In this document: one piece after another, positions 36,173 to 46,447 of the stretch
Position numbering within the stretch: the first letter of the stretch is position 1
How the letters are laid out: every line of letters starts with the position of its first letter
NCBI GenBank assembly: GCA_002328585.1
Contig: DCUV01000055.1
Location: forward strand, 1-58,693
Origin: Spirochaetia bacterium UBA2205
GTDB taxonomy: Bacteria > Spirochaetota > UBA4802 > UB4802
Direction of reading: 5' to 3'
Length of the DNA: 58,693 nt
Program-made: the position numbers and the translations under genes
Notes under the pieces: model-generated
What the model was told of the DNA's origin: nothing
What the model saw: the letters and a program-made list of their open reading frames with translations, nothing else
The model's database searches: none

Positions 36173-39100
36173 ATGGGTGATAGTCATAAAAAGCAAAAAA
36201 CATCAAAAGATAATGGATCATCAAATAGAAAGAAAAAACAAATATCATCCACACTTTTAGGACGTGATTTGCAACAATTAGATTTCTATAACATCATAGC
36301 GCAAAAAAGTGCAGATATTTTTACCATTTTTGATATGGATTTTAATGTTGTATTTGCAAGCTCTTCCATTGAAAAAATTTTAGGGTTTACACCTCAAGAG
36401 AGTAAAAAAAGAAAAATAGATCAGATTTTGACACCCAATTCACTGCAGTTAGCATTAAATGTTTATTCAGAAGAGATAGAAAAAGAAAAGGCTGGCAATG
36501 TAGATCTCGACCGAAACAGAATTTTGGAGTTAGAGCATTATTGTAAAGATGGATCAACCAGATGGTTAGAGGTAAATTTTTCAATGATACGGGATGCTCA
36601 GCATAAGCCTGTGGGCATATTGGCTGTTTCCCGTGATGTTTCTGAGTTGAAAGACATTACTAACCAATTAAAAGAAAGTGAAGAACAATTCCGGATACTG
36701 GTTGAAACTGCTAAAGAAGGGATATGGAGGATAGATAGCAATAGTATAACTACCTATGTCAATATGGCAATGGCGGCTATGCTGGGATATTCCCAGGAGG
36801 AGATGATAGGCAGGCAAATTTTTGATTTTATGTTTGCGGATGATATCCCTGTATTGAAAGAACGGATAAAAACCAGAAGGGAAAAAGGGATTGCTGATGT
36901 ATATGAAGACAGGAGGAAACGAAAAGATGGAAGTGAGCTGTGGTGCTTAGTTTCTGGGCAGCCAATAATGGATGGAAAAGGAAACTATATCGGCTCGTTT
37001 GCAATGTATACTGATATCAGCGCTAGAAAAAAAGCTGAAGAAAAAATTGCAGAATACAGCAAGATGCTTCAAAATGTTATAGAAGCTACTCAAACAGGCA
37101 CATGGAAATGGAATATACAAACTGGAGCCCTTATAATTAATGAAATGTGGGCTCATCTGCTTGGGTATACTCTTGAGGAACTATCGCCAATTTCTATAAA
37201 AACCTGGGAGCGTTTGACATACCCTGATGATTTAAAAAAATCGTATGAAGATCTGGTAAACCATTATACAGGTGAAAAACCATACTATGAATGTGAAATC
37301 AGGATGAAGCATAAACAGGGACACTGGGTGTGGATACTTACGAAGGGAGAGGTTATAGAGTGGACACCTGATAGGCAACCATTGATGATATATGGCACGC
37401 ATACCGACATTAACCATTTTAAAGAAACTGAAAAGGCTCTGAAAGAATCCCAGCAGTTATTAAACAACATTATGGATACAATACCGGTGCGTGTATTCTG
37501 GAAAGATAAAAGTTTCCGGTATATAGGATGTAATAGACCATTTGCTGTTGATGCAGGATTTGAAAAGCCGGAGGATATCATAGGGAAAACGGACTATGAT
37601 ATGGGGTGGCGCAGTGAAGCAGAACTCTATCGAAAGGATGATGAGGAGGTGATTGAAACAGGCATACCAAAAATAGGATATGAGGAGCCACAAACAGCGC
37701 CTGATGGCAACAACTTATGGCTTAGAACCAGTAAAATACCATTGCGCCTTGGGAATGAAATCATAGGTGTGCTGGGTACCTATGAAGATATAACAGCAAA
37801 AAAATTAGCGGATGAAAAGTTAAAAGAGAGCGAGGAGCGCTATAGGTCTATAACTGAAACCACACACGATATTATTGTTTTGCATGATATGAATGGGATA
37901 GTGCAATATGCCAACCAGACAGGTATAAATATTGGCGGCTATGGTTATGATGAGGTAGTTGGTAAAAATATACTTAAATTTATTCCTAAAGAATACCATC
38001 AATCTATTGTTGCATTACATCAGGAACGTATAAATGGATATATGGGACTTCATCAATATGAAACTGAGATTTTTAATAAATTCAGGAAACGAATACCTGT
38101 TGAGGTTACTTCATCTTCAATTATTAAGGATGGCAAAACGGTTGCCGTTCTTATAGTTGCACATGATTTAACACAGCGCAAGATGGCTGAAGAACTGCTT
38201 GTAAAGAATAAGGAGCGATTGGAATCGATTATTGCTGTGTTGCAGAAAGAAGCCAAAACAGAGGATGAACTATTTTATCATGTTCTCAATGAAGCCATTA
38301 AATTGACGGACAGCACAATTGGATTTGCTATGGAATATAATGAAGAAGAAAAAAGATGTTTTATTAAAGCGTGGTCAGAAGAGGTAATGAATCAATGCGC
38401 TATACAGGAAAAGCCGGTAATATATAAATTAGAAGATGCCGGCATATGGGGAGAAACAATTAACCAGGCACGTCCTGTTGTTATTAATAATTACAAAGAT
38501 TATCATCCTGCAAAGAGAGGCTATCCTGAAGGGCATGTGAATATACAACGTTTTTTAGGTATACCTGTTTTTAAAGATAACAGGATTGTTGCAACAGTTG
38601 GTGTTGCCAATAAAGAAACAGATTATACCGAGATTGATATATTGCAGATTACCATGTTAATGGACAGTACCTGGCAAAAGATTGAGAAGATAAAATCTGA
38701 GCAGGCACTTGCAGAAAGTGAGGAGAAGTTCAGGAGTTTGGCAAATTCAACTCCTACTGCAATACTTTTATATCAGGATAATAAATGGATTTATGCAAAT
38801 CCTGCTGCTGTAAATATTGCAGGATATAGCGCAGAGGAATTTTTAAATATGAATTTTTGGGATATAGTGCATCCTGATGATAAACAAATAGTGAGGGAGC
38901 GGGGTAGTAAAAGGCAAACAAATGTAGATACTGTGGATAGCTATGAATTTAGAATAATAGCAAAGGATGGCAGGATAAAATGGGTGTATTTAAGTGGAGT
39001 AAGTGTTATTTATAAAGGGCGCCCTGCAGGGATGATTTCTATTCTTGATATTACTGATCGTAAAATGGCCGAAGAGTCGCTTATAGAAGAAAAGGAAAAG

Positions 39101-40588
39101 TTAAGGATTACCTTGCAAAGCATTGGTGATGGTGTTATAGCAACAGATACTAATGGCTGGATTGTTGTTATAAATGAAACGGCGCAGCAATTAACAGGTT
39201 ATACACTGTCAGAAGCTCAGGGTAAAGCACTTTCAGAAATTTTTGTTATTGTCCATGAACTATCGGGCAAACCTCTTGACAATCCCGTTGAAAAGGTATT
39301 GCAAACACAGCAGATTTATGAGCTGTCAAACCATACAATGCTTATAGCTAAAAATGGGGAACGACATATTATAACTGATAGTGCTGCACCAATCAAAGAT
39401 GCAGCGGGTAGGATACTGGGTGTTGTTCTGGTATTCAGAGATATGACCGAGAAAATGCGGCTTATAGAAACCGTGCAGCGTACACAGCGTTTAGAATCAC
39501 TGGGACAATTGGCTGCTGGACTTGCTCATGATTTTAACAATATATTAGAAGGAGTAATGGGGTATATTGGTTTAGCTTCTACTTATATTAAAGACAACAA
39601 TGTCTCTGAATTATTAGCGGAAGCGCTGAAATCAGTACAAAGGGCTAAAGGACTTACCGGGCAGTTATTAACATTTGCAAAAGGGGGTGCACCAATTAAA
39701 AAAGTTCAATCGGTAATTCCTTTGTTAAAGGATACGGTGAAGTTTGCATTAAGTGGTTCAAATGTAAAAGCAGAATTTAATTGTGATGAAGATTTATTTA
39801 ATGTAGAATTTGATTATAATCAGATAGCTCAGGTGATTGAAAATATTGTCATCAATTCAGTGCATGCCATGCCAATGGGTGGAATAATTACTGTTGGTGT
39901 ACACAATGTGACATTTGAGATGAATGAGCACCCACTGTTGCCTGCAGGTAAGTATATTAAAATTGTAATTGCAGATAAGGGTATTGGAATACCTAAAGAA
40001 ATATTACCTAAGATATTTGATCCTTTTTTTACAACAAAAAGTAAAGGACATGGATTGGGATTGGCTACAGGCTATTCAATAATAGCACGTCATAATGGTA
40101 CCATAGAGGTTGATTCAATTCAGGGGAAGGGCACAACTTTTTATATTTATCTACCTGCTACACAACAAAAGGTTGAAATGGAAGAAAAAAATCAAACGTC
40201 TGAAAAGAAATTAACTGGTGGAAAAATACTTGTTCTTGATGATGATGAAATGATGCAAAAATTGATGATAAGCTTTCTGGAACATTTAGGCTTTGAAGCA
40301 ATGGCAGTTGAGGATGGACAAAGTGCAGTTGATTTGTTTCTTCATGAAAAAGAAAAAGGAGTTCCATTCCATGCCTTAATTTTTGACCTTACCGTGAAAG
40401 GCGGTATGGGTGGAACAGAGGCAGTACAGCTTATACGGCAGCATGATACTGATGTGCCAGCTTTTGTTATGAGTGGATATCATGATGATCCGGTGTTGGC
40501 TAACCCTGAGGAGTATGGTTTCAATGATGGATTAACCAAACCGTTTACGATTGAAGAATTACAACATCTACTTGCAAAGTACTTTTAA
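36173..40588 (+). CDS. Soluble hybrid sensor histidine kinase with seven PAS domains, GAF and receiver
   Basis: 1471 residues from ATG 36173, six bases after GGAG; the GTG at 36161 overlaps that site. Five PAS domains come first (for example GIWRIDSNSITTYVNMAMA and TTHDIIVLHDMNGIVQYANQ), then a GAF domain (ELFYHVLNEAIKLTDSTIGF to about residue 850) and two more PAS domains. HisKA has the phosphorylated His in LAAGLAHDFNNILEGVMG (near 1118). The ATPase domain has NSVHAMP, DKGIGIPKE and GHGLGLATGY. A receiver domain ends the protein, with FDLTVKGGMGG (phospho-Asp near 1404) and LTKPF. No membrane helix or signal is seen, so it senses internal cues. No partner regulator is adjacent. Confidence 0.93.
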   Translation: MGDSHKKQKTSKDNGSSNRKKKQISSTLLGRDLQQLDFYNIIAQKSADIFTIFDMDFNVVFASSSIEKILGFTPQESKKRKIDQILTPNSLQLALNVYSEEIEKEKAGNVDLDRNRILELEHYCKDGSTRWLEVNFSMIRDAQHKPVGILAVSRDVSELKDITNQLKESEEQFRILVETAKEGIWRIDSNSITTYVNMAMAAMLGYSQEEMIGRQIFDFMFADDIPVLKERIKTRREKGIADVYEDRRKRKDGSELWCLVSGQPIMDGKGNYIGSFAMYTDISARKKAEEKIAEYSKMLQNVIEATQTGTWKWNIQTGALIINEMWAHLLGYTLEELSPISIKTWERLTYPDDLKKSYEDLVNHYTGEKPYYECEIRMKHKQGHWVWILTKGEVIEWTPDRQPLMIYGTHTDINHFKETEKALKESQQLLNNIMDTIPVRVFWKDKSFRYIGCNRPFAVDAGFEKPEDIIGKTDYDMGWRSEAELYRKDDEEVIETGIPKIGYEEPQTAPDGNNLWLRTSKIPLRLGNEIIGVLGTYEDITAKKLADEKLKESEERYRSITETTHDIIVLHDMNGIVQYANQTGINIGGYGYDEVVGKNILKFIPKEYHQSIVALHQERINGYMGLHQYETEIFNKFRKRIPVEVTSSSIIKDGKTVAVLIVAHDLTQRKMAEELLVKNKERLESIIAVLQKEAKTEDELFYHVLNEAIKLTDSTIGFAMEYNEEEKRCFIKAWSEEVMNQCAIQEKPVIYKLEDAGIWGETINQARPVVINNYKDYHPAKRGYPEGHVNIQRFLGIPVFKDNRIVATVGVANKETDYTEIDILQITMLMDSTWQKIEKIKSEQALAESEEKFRSLANSTPTAILLYQDNKWIYANPAAVNIAGYSAEEFLNMNFWDIVHPDDKQIVRERGSKRQTNVDTVDSYEFRIIAKDGRIKWVYLSGVSVIYKGRPAGMISILDITDRKMAEESLIEEKEKLRITLQSIGDGVIATDTNGWIVVINETAQQLTGYTLSEAQGKALSEIFVIVHELSGKPLDNPVEKVLQTQQIYELSNHTMLIAKNGERHIITDSAAPIKDAAGRILGVVLVFRDMTEKMRLIETVQRTQRLESLGQLAAGLAHDFNNILEGVMGYIGLASTYIKDNNVSELLAEALKSVQRAKGLTGQLLTFAKGGAPIKKVQSVIPLLKDTVKFALSGSNVKAEFNCDEDLFNVEFDYNQIAQVIENIVINSVHAMPMGGIITVGVHNVTFEMNEHPLLPAGKYIKIVIADKGIGIPKEILPKIFDPFFTTKSKGHGLGLATGYSIIARHNGTIEVDSIQGKGTTFYIYLPATQQKVEMEEKNQTSEKKLTGGKILVLDDDEMMQKLMISFLEHLGFEAMAVEDGQSAVDLFLHEKEKGVPFHALIFDLTVKGGMGGTEAVQLIRQHDTDVPAFVMSGYHDDPVLANPEEYGFNDGLTKPFTIEELQHLLAKYF

Positions 40589-40980
40589 TTTATATTTTTT
40601 TGCTCAACACTAATAATGATATTATATTGATTTTTGCGATATTAAAACAGGTATTCGTGAGTGTATTTTAAGCATACATGCATGACTCATGCATGTTTTA
40701 AGGTGGCAATGGGTTGATAATGATGTCATATGTGATAGTTATCGTAAATAATGCGTTAGTATAAAAGCATCACAATTTGCAAAGAAATTTGAAAGTTCCT
40801 TGCATATGCATTCATATGGTAGTTCACGATGAAAGTCTATATAAACTATGTAGTAATTGTGTTGCAACATATCCCTTTACTGTCATTATGATTGATGATT
40901 GCCAATGAATTTACAATGAAATAGCATGTACAGGATGTAGACTGTGTGATGAGCATCAGGGGAATTGCTCATTACCGATA
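40589..40980. other. Intergenic region after the hybrid kinase (392 bp)
   Basis: No supported gene. It holds one perfect palindrome (40676-40696), described separately. The rest is AT-rich without clear promoters, repeats or RNA genes. Confidence 0.6.
40676..40696. repeat. Perfect 21-base palindrome
   Basis: ACATGCATGA, one central C, then TCATGCATGT form a perfect 10-base inverted repeat with a one-base centre, about 90 bases after the kinase stop. Too little loop for a stable RNA hairpin; more likely a protein-binding site. TTTTAAGG follows. Role unknown. Confidence 0.55.
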
Positions 40981-41475
40981 TTATTGCAGTGTAAAGCTTT
41001 TAAACACCCTATTAAAATATTTTTCATAGTTGTAAAAGCTTTTTTCAGGAGCACTGCATTCAATGATATAGGTATATTCCTTTTGCTGTATCATTCGAAC
41101 CCTGTGAAGAGAATACGTTTTGTTGCGATATGTTGAAATGATTATTCCGCCGTCTTCTAATTTATCTTTAATAACAAAGTGTGCGTTGGGATCGGTATCC
41201 CATATCTTCCATGACATGTAGTGCAAAATATCATCCGGAGGATTTTTTAGCTTTATTACTTTTATATAGATATGCTGAGAATGAGCACATATAAATTCCA
41301 GCGCATTCTGCCTCATCATTTCCGATCTGTCCCATGCAGGTAAATCAACAGAAAAGCCTGAAGGGCTTTGATATGGTGTTACGCATATATCAGCTAACGT
41401 TTGAGTATATAGTAAAAGTATGGCAATATAAAAAATACTAATTATTAAAATAGTTTTTGTTATAGATTTTTTCAT
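40981..41475 (-). CDS. Exported hypothetical protein
   Basis: 164 residues, function not recognised. Residues 1-28 form a lysine-led hydrophobic signal peptide ending near TLADICV; the cysteine lies a little late for a clean lipobox. The mature part (PSGFSVDLPAWDRSEMMRQN, and later YTYIIECSAPEKSFYNYEKY) resembles the PsbP/DUF1795 pattern of small periplasmic beta-proteins: a short start, a central sheet, and a final FxxxFxxxVFKSF helix. That similarity is only by shape. No operon partner is visible. Confidence 0.6.
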   Translation of the reverse strand: MKKSITKTILIISIFYIAILLLYTQTLADICVTPYQSPSGFSVDLPAWDRSEMMRQNALEFICAHSQHIYIKVIKLKNPPDDILHYMSWKIWDTDPNAHFVIKDKLEDGGIIISTYRNKTYSLHRVRMIQQKEYTYIIECSAPEKSFYNYEKYFNRVFKSFTLQ

Positions 41476-41738
41476 ATAAATTCATATCTTCAAAAATGTT
41501 TACATTTAAAAACACATGCAATAATTCTTAATTAAACAATGAATCATAAATTAGATCAATTATTTTTTGCAACATATTTTTTAAAAAAGAAAGAATTCAG
41601 TACTGTATACATCTGGATGCTGCATCAAAAAAAGATTAGCTTTGCCACTTTTAATTAAAAAGTCATGATGATATTCATAAAATATTTATAAGCAATTAAC
41701 TATTATTTTATATACAATGATTTATTTATTATGAGGAC

Positions 41739-41815
41739 GTCATCCTGAACTGGTTTCAGGATCATTTCAGGATCTAAAGTTACCTATTTAGATTCCGGAA
41801 CAAGTCCGAAATAAC
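41739..41815. repeat. REP-like imperfect inverted-repeat element
   Basis: GTCATCCTGAACTGGTTTCAGGATC-type left arm (25 bases from 41739) and a right arm of GATTCCGGAACAAGTCCGAA and five more bases ending at 41815. Reverse-complementing the right arm matches the left at 17 of 25 positions, with only transitions as differences. Such GTCATTCC...GGAATGAC elements are common small palindromic repeats in many bacterial genomes. Confidence 0.65.
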
Positions 41816-41847
41816 GGGGGCGCATAATGACATTTTCTAAGGACAAT

Positions 41848-41890
41848 CCTCACCTCGCCTTACAAAGTGGAGGGGCCGGGGTGAGGTTAA
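41848..41890. repeat. Dispersed CCTCACC...GGTGAGG repeat, copy 1
   Basis: Starts CCTCACCTCGCCTTACAAAG and ends GGAGGGGCCGGGGTGAGGTTAA. It shares its ends and the CCTT-CAAAG-GGAGGGGCCGGGG core with the copy at 56629-56686. The CCTCACC and GGTGAGG ends are inverted repeats. It is much richer in GC than the region around it. Mobile status unknown. Confidence 0.65.
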
Positions 41891-41914
41891 TAATGCTATT
41901 GAATAATGCTATTG
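41889..41914. repeat. 13-base tandem repeat, two copies
   Basis: AATAATGCTATTG occurs twice in direct succession (41889-41901, 41902-41914), immediately next to dispersed repeat copy 1. It may be a slippage product or a trace of the repeat's insertion. Confidence 0.6.
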
Positions 41915-41990
41915 ATAGAAGCGTCCATACTTATTAATATTCATTACAATGATATTGATAATATAATGCTAAGAAGGAGGATATTAACTC

Positions 41991-43187
41991 ATGAAGAATG
42001 ATAGTCAAGTTGTTTCATATCAACCAATTGTTCATAAGATCGAAGAATTAAGTTGTACACAGTTTACTATAGGTATGCTTATAAGTTCAGATTATTATGT
42101 TTTTAATGATACAAAGGTTGGAATATTAGCAGATGAGTTATCCAGAAATGATAAAATATATGCTGTTGCTGTAGTTGATAAAAATAAAAAATCTTATGGA
42201 GTAATAATACGTAAAGATCTTTTTGATATTTTAGGAACCCGTTTTGGCAGAGAATTGAATTATAATAAAACTGCTAATGCAGTAATGCAAAAGGTAAAAC
42301 AGTTTAATTATAATACGCATATTTTTGAGTGCGCAAAAGCTATTGAAAAAGATTTATTAACAGGTGTTCAAGATCATTATGTTCTTGAAGATGAAAATGA
42401 TTGTTTTAAAGGCATATTTTCAACCAGGGATATGTTAATATTTTTATCAAAGTTAAACCAGCAGGACATTGAACAGGCAAAAAGAGTGATGGAACGAATA
42501 TTAAAAAATGATTATTATGTTCATACTAAAAGATTAACTATTGGGATAAAAAATGTAATGGCGCAGGATGTTGGTGGCGATTTCTATATGGTAATACCAT
42601 TTAAAAAAAGTAATCAACACATTATTGTGGTATGTGATGTTTCAGGGAAGGGAATTGCTGCTTCTATGATTACAACATTACTCAATGGTATGCTGTCCAT
42701 ATATGATTTTGAAACACATGATTTAGAAACATTTCTCATTCATCTTAATAATTATATTTTTACAAATTTTGAAGGAGAAAAATTTGTAACTTCTGCTTTC
42801 ATGCATGTTGATGAAGATAAAGAATTATTAACCCTCTATGATTTTGGGCATTCGCTGACGTATTTATATCGTAACGATACTATCTTTAAACTTTCATTAA
42901 AAGAAATAAATTTTCCCATGGGTATACAAAAAATAAATACATTAAAATTTGGTAAGACAAAACTTAATTCTGGCGATGCAATAATAACAATCACCGATGG
43001 ATGTATTGAACAGCGTAATAAAGAGTGTGCTGCTTATGGTATTCAAGGAATTACCCAATTTATGAAAGAAAATTATAATGGAGATGTCCAGAAGTTTTTG
43101 GATCTTATGGTATTTGATATTAATAATTTTCGTGATACCTATCCTCAACAGGATGACATGACAATTGCATGCATAAAATATGAGTGA
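41991..43187 (+). CDS. PP2C-type (SpoIIE/RsbU) serine phosphatase with N-terminal CBS-like region
   Basis: 398 residues. The C-terminal two thirds match the SpoIIE/RsbU PP2C family: MAQDVGGDFYMVIPF, VVCDVSGKGIAASMITT, ITITDGCIEQRN and PQQDDMTIACI supply the metal-binding aspartates. The first 150 residues look like a pair of CBS units (AVAVVDKNKKSYGVIIRKDL, then FKGIFSTRDMLIFLS), which often bind adenine nucleotides. AAGGAGG precedes ATG 41991. The usual role is to dephosphorylate an anti-sigma-antagonist protein. It is convergent with a nucleotide cyclase 15 bases away; a shared signalling role is only a guess. Confidence 0.85.
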   Translation: MKNDSQVVSYQPIVHKIEELSCTQFTIGMLISSDYYVFNDTKVGILADELSRNDKIYAVAVVDKNKKSYGVIIRKDLFDILGTRFGRELNYNKTANAVMQKVKQFNYNTHIFECAKAIEKDLLTGVQDHYVLEDENDCFKGIFSTRDMLIFLSKLNQQDIEQAKRVMERILKNDYYVHTKRLTIGIKNVMAQDVGGDFYMVIPFKKSNQHIIVVCDVSGKGIAASMITTLLNGMLSIYDFETHDLETFLIHLNNYIFTNFEGEKFVTSAFMHVDEDKELLTLYDFGHSLTYLYRNDTIFKLSLKEINFPMGIQKINTLKFGKTKLNSGDAIITITDGCIEQRNKECAAYGIQGITQFMKENYNGDVQKFLDLMVFDINNFRDTYPQQDDMTIACIKYE

Positions 43188-43202
43188 AACAACGCTCTAT
43201 TG

Positions 43203-44585
43203 TTAATTACTTTGTATACTATACACTTCAAGAGGCTTATCAATTCCTTTAACATTTAATGCTATTCCTTCATTAACAGGAATCTGTGGCATTATATTTT
43301 TTACATCTTCACTAATGAGTATACCATCTGAATTGCATAACTGTTGCAAGCGAAATGCGATATTAACTATTTTACCAATTGCAGTAAATGATAACCGCTC
43401 TGGAGGTCCAAAACTACCTACTGTTGTCATGCCACAATGGATGCCAATTCTCAGATGCAGTATATTATTGTTTATTTTAATTTTCCATTTATCATTGAGC
43501 ATTTTAAATATTGTTTGCATTTCAACTGCCATTGTCATAGCATTTTCAATTTGTATTGCAGTTGGCATGGAATTGGGTGCTCCAAATAATATCATAATTC
43601 CATCGCCTAAAAATTTATCCACAGTCCCATTGTATTTATGAGCAACCACAGTCATTTCAGATAGGTAATCATTCAGTATTTCAGCAACAATTTCTGGTTC
43701 AATTGCATCTGTTAATTTTGTAAATCCCTCTATATCAGTAAAACACACAGTGATAAACTTTTTTTGTATGGGAACAACCTCCTGTTTTTCCTGACGCAGG
43801 ATTAATTGAACCAATTGTATGGGAAGGTAAGATGAAAGCTGTTTGCCAATGTTAAATATAAACTTTTTCTCTAATTTAGTAATATAAAGAATAGCTATAA
43901 CCAGCGATAATGTAACAATACTTATTAATGATATCGAAACAATGGATAAAATAAAATATTTTTTCTTTGTTTTCATCGCGATTTCATAATTAATATTGTT
44001 AATCTCAGAGATAATATTATTTAACGATTCTATTGCAATTATGTCTTTGCCTTTGATTATTGAATATACGTCATCAACAGTAGTTAAATTATCCTTATAT
44101 TGAAACAACTCATCAATTAATAATTCTGTTAAGTCCTTATGATATTTCTGTATATCATTCATTTTATTATGAATGTTTGGAAAGTCTTTCAAAAGAAGTT
44201 TTAAATTAAAAAGTTGATTCTGAACAATGGTATATTGATATGAAAATTTATGAAAATATGTCTGGTATTGCAACTGGTCTTTCTCCAGTAAAATGTAATG
44301 CAACATGGTAAACTGTTTTTCAAATTCTATTTGTGTTGACAAAGCTAATGAAGTTGATGTATTGATTTTTTCAATCTCATGATGTGAGGTATTAAGAAAA
44401 TATATATTCATAAAACCGCTTATCGAAATCAGTAGTGCCAGTACTATTCCAATAATGATAATCCAGATAGGTAAGTGCGTGATTGAGGCAGGCAAACCTA
44501 ATGAAGTATTGTCTGATAATGATTTTTTCTGGAATAAGTTTACTATTTTATTCATACGTTTGGCATCTGTCATGATAAATTTCAT
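43203..44585 (-). CDS. Membrane adenylate/guanylate cyclase (class III) with four-helix sensor
   Basis: 460 residues; ATG 44585, or ATG 44573 four codons on. Two membrane helices (about residues 35-57 and 205-228) bracket a helical periplasmic region that resembles a receptor four-helix bundle. The class III cyclase domain has both metal aspartates, in VCFTDIEGFTKL and KFLGDGIMILFGAP, and the catalytic Asn-x-x-x-Arg in TAIGKIVNIAFRL. It converts ATP or GTP to a cyclic nucleotide in response to an outside signal. Substrate preference cannot be read with certainty. Confidence 0.88.
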   Translation of the reverse strand: MKFIMTDAKRMNKIVNLFQKKSLSDNTSLGLPASITHLPIWIIIIGIVLALLISISGFMNIYFLNTSHHEIEKINTSTSLALSTQIEFEKQFTMLHYILLEKDQLQYQTYFHKFSYQYTIVQNQLFNLKLLLKDFPNIHNKMNDIQKYHKDLTELLIDELFQYKDNLTTVDDVYSIIKGKDIIAIESLNNIISEINNINYEIAMKTKKKYFILSIVSISLISIVTLSLVIAILYITKLEKKFIFNIGKQLSSYLPIQLVQLILRQEKQEVVPIQKKFITVCFTDIEGFTKLTDAIEPEIVAEILNDYLSEMTVVAHKYNGTVDKFLGDGIMILFGAPNSMPTAIQIENAMTMAVEMQTIFKMLNDKWKIKINNNILHLRIGIHCGMTTVGSFGPPERLSFTAIGKIVNIAFRLQQLCNSDGILISEDVKNIMPQIPVNEGIALNVKGIDKPLEVYSIQSN

Positions 44586-44809
44586 AGTTAATATGATAGC
44601 TATTGTTACTGTTAAAAATGGTTCATTAATATAAAGGGAATTTAAATATTATGTAAAATAAATGAAAACTTTGATGATTGTCAATTAATATCATTTGATA
44701 AAGAAATTAAATGAATGACGTTGTGTGATGAAGATGTACTTTTACAAATTATCTACCAATATCCCCATGATGTAACTTAATGTAAAATCCCATGTGGTGC
44801 ATAATGTTG

Positions 44810-46447
44810 CTATAAATCTCCAATCTTTTGTAAGATAGTTGCCTCAAAAGGATAGCAATCAATTCGTAAATCTGCAAAATGCTCAAAGCGGCTACGATGC
44901 GTAGAAAACAAAACTTTCCATTGCGCTTCATAGTGATGATGGATGTGCGTTGCATGATCGTTGAAATTTAATAGCATACAAAGCGTTTCAGAATCCGCTT
45001 TTCGTATATATGCAATAATTCCATTTTTCCCTTTTATAAGCGGTTCCCATGAACCATGGGTAAGGGCATAGTGATTTTTTCGCAACCTGATCAAATCTTT
45101 ATAATAATTTAAAAGTGAATAACGGTCTTTTAATTGATGTTTTACATTAATTGTGCGATAGTTACTATCAATGGGGAGCCAGCACATAGTATGACTAAAA
45201 CCAGCATTAGCTTCATCTGACCATTGCATTGGTGTACGTGCACAATCCCTCCCTTTATAAATTGGCCAGAATCTTTTACCTGCGGGATCTACAATTTTAT
45301 GTAGCGGGATTGAAGTGTTTTTCATTCCTATTTCTTCCCCATAATAAATAAATGGGGTCCCCCATAAGGTTAACAGTAATAGCGCCATTAAACGTTTAAT
45401 CGAATCATTGTCTTCCTGACTGAATTTATCAGCATAGCGCTGCTGATCATGGTTTGACAATACATTGCATGGCCAGCAATGTTCTGGAATATGATTATAC
45501 CAGTTTTTAATGCATCGGTATATTTTATGTGAGTCAAAAGGTTGATATAATAATGAAAAATCAAATGCTAAGTGCAAACCTTTCCCTTTACACAAATAAC
45601 TGGCCGAAAGCGCGGGATTGCCAGGCGGATAGCTGAATACTTCGCCAACCGTCATACGATTGTCATATTTATCAATTAATTTTCTGATTTCTTGAACTAA
45701 AATGTAACTCTCCAGCCCATTTTTATTATATTTTTCTATTTGATCATTAAATGGTTTAAAGGAAAATGGATTGTTGCGCAGATTTTTATCCTTATAGCAA
45801 TAGTTGATAACATCAAATCTAAATCCATCAACACCCAGATCCAGCCAATACTGCATCATATCAAACATGGCATGTTTTACCTGCTGATTGTGCCAGTTTA
45901 AATCAGGTTGTTCCTTTAAAAATGAATGAAGATAATATTGCCTGCGCATTTCATTTTTTTCCCATGCACTGGAAAGATAGGCAGATTTCCAGTTATTGGG
46001 AGGTTTGCCGTTAAAACCATCATGCCATATATACCAATCGTTTTTCATGTTGTATCGTGAGGATGATGATTCTACAAACCATGGATGCAGTTGTGAAGTA
46101 TGGTTTAAAACCATGTCCATGATAATATGAATATTGTTGCTATGAGCTATCGCCAATAATTCTTTGAAATCTTTTAATGTGCCAAAAATTGGATCAATAG
46201 AATAATAATCACTTACATCATAACCGCAATCATACATGGGGGATGTATTAATGGGAGATAGCCATATAGCATCAATGCCAAGATCTATCAAATAATCAAA
46301 CTTTTTAATTATGCCAGGTAAATCACCTATGCCATCATCATTTGCATCATAAAAACTTCGGGGATATATCTGGTATATAACACCATGTTTCCACCATAAA
46401 TAATCGTGAGGATGTTTATTATGCTGCTGAATTGAGGTCATTGACAA
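44810..46447 (-). CDS. GH13 alpha-glucosidase family enzyme
   Basis: 545 residues. Typical oligo-1,6-glucosidase/alpha-glucosidase start: WWKHGVIYQIYPRSFYDAND. GH13 motifs in order: DMVLNHTS, DGFRFDVINY (nucleophile Asp), MTVGEVFSYP (acid/base Glu) and VLSNHDQQRYAD (third Asp). A DANDDGIGDL calcium-like loop lies near the start. It cleaves or transfers alpha-glucosyl units; trehalose- or sucrose-active relatives exist, so the sugar is open. It overlaps the end of the upstream glycosyltransferase gene by 23-29 bases, so the two are cotranscribed. A second ATG lies at 46441. Confidence 0.93.
   Translation of the reverse strand: MSMTSIQQHNKHPHDYLWWKHGVIYQIYPRSFYDANDDGIGDLPGIIKKFDYLIDLGIDAIWLSPINTSPMYDCGYDVSDYYSIDPIFGTLKDFKELLAIAHSNNIHIIMDMVLNHTSQLHPWFVESSSSRYNMKNDWYIWHDGFNGKPPNNWKSAYLSSAWEKNEMRRQYYLHSFLKEQPDLNWHNQQVKHAMFDMMQYWLDLGVDGFRFDVINYCYKDKNLRNNPFSFKPFNDQIEKYNKNGLESYILVQEIRKLIDKYDNRMTVGEVFSYPPGNPALSASYLCKGKGLHLAFDFSLLYQPFDSHKIYRCIKNWYNHIPEHCWPCNVLSNHDQQRYADKFSQEDNDSIKRLMALLLLTLWGTPFIYYGEEIGMKNTSIPLHKIVDPAGKRFWPIYKGRDCARTPMQWSDEANAGFSHTMCWLPIDSNYRTINVKHQLKDRYSLLNYYKDLIRLRKNHYALTHGSWEPLIKGKNGIIAYIRKADSETLCMLLNFNDHATHIHHHYEAQWKVLFSTHRSRFEHFADLRIDCYPFEATILQKIGDL

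Larger units (their letters stand above)
41476..41990. other. Repeat-bearing intergenic region upstream of the PP2C gene (515 bp)
   Basis: No gene supported. The first 250 bases are AT-rich. Then come an inverted-repeat element (41739-41815), a short GC-rich dispersed repeat (41848-41890) and a 13-base tandem repeat (41889-41914). The GC content of these pieces stands out from the surrounding DNA. Confidence 0.7.

Noticed and set aside
40676..40696. Intrinsic terminator after the hybrid kinase
   Set aside because: The palindrome has only a one-base centre and a short T-run, so a stable RNA hairpin is unlikely; kept as a palindrome.
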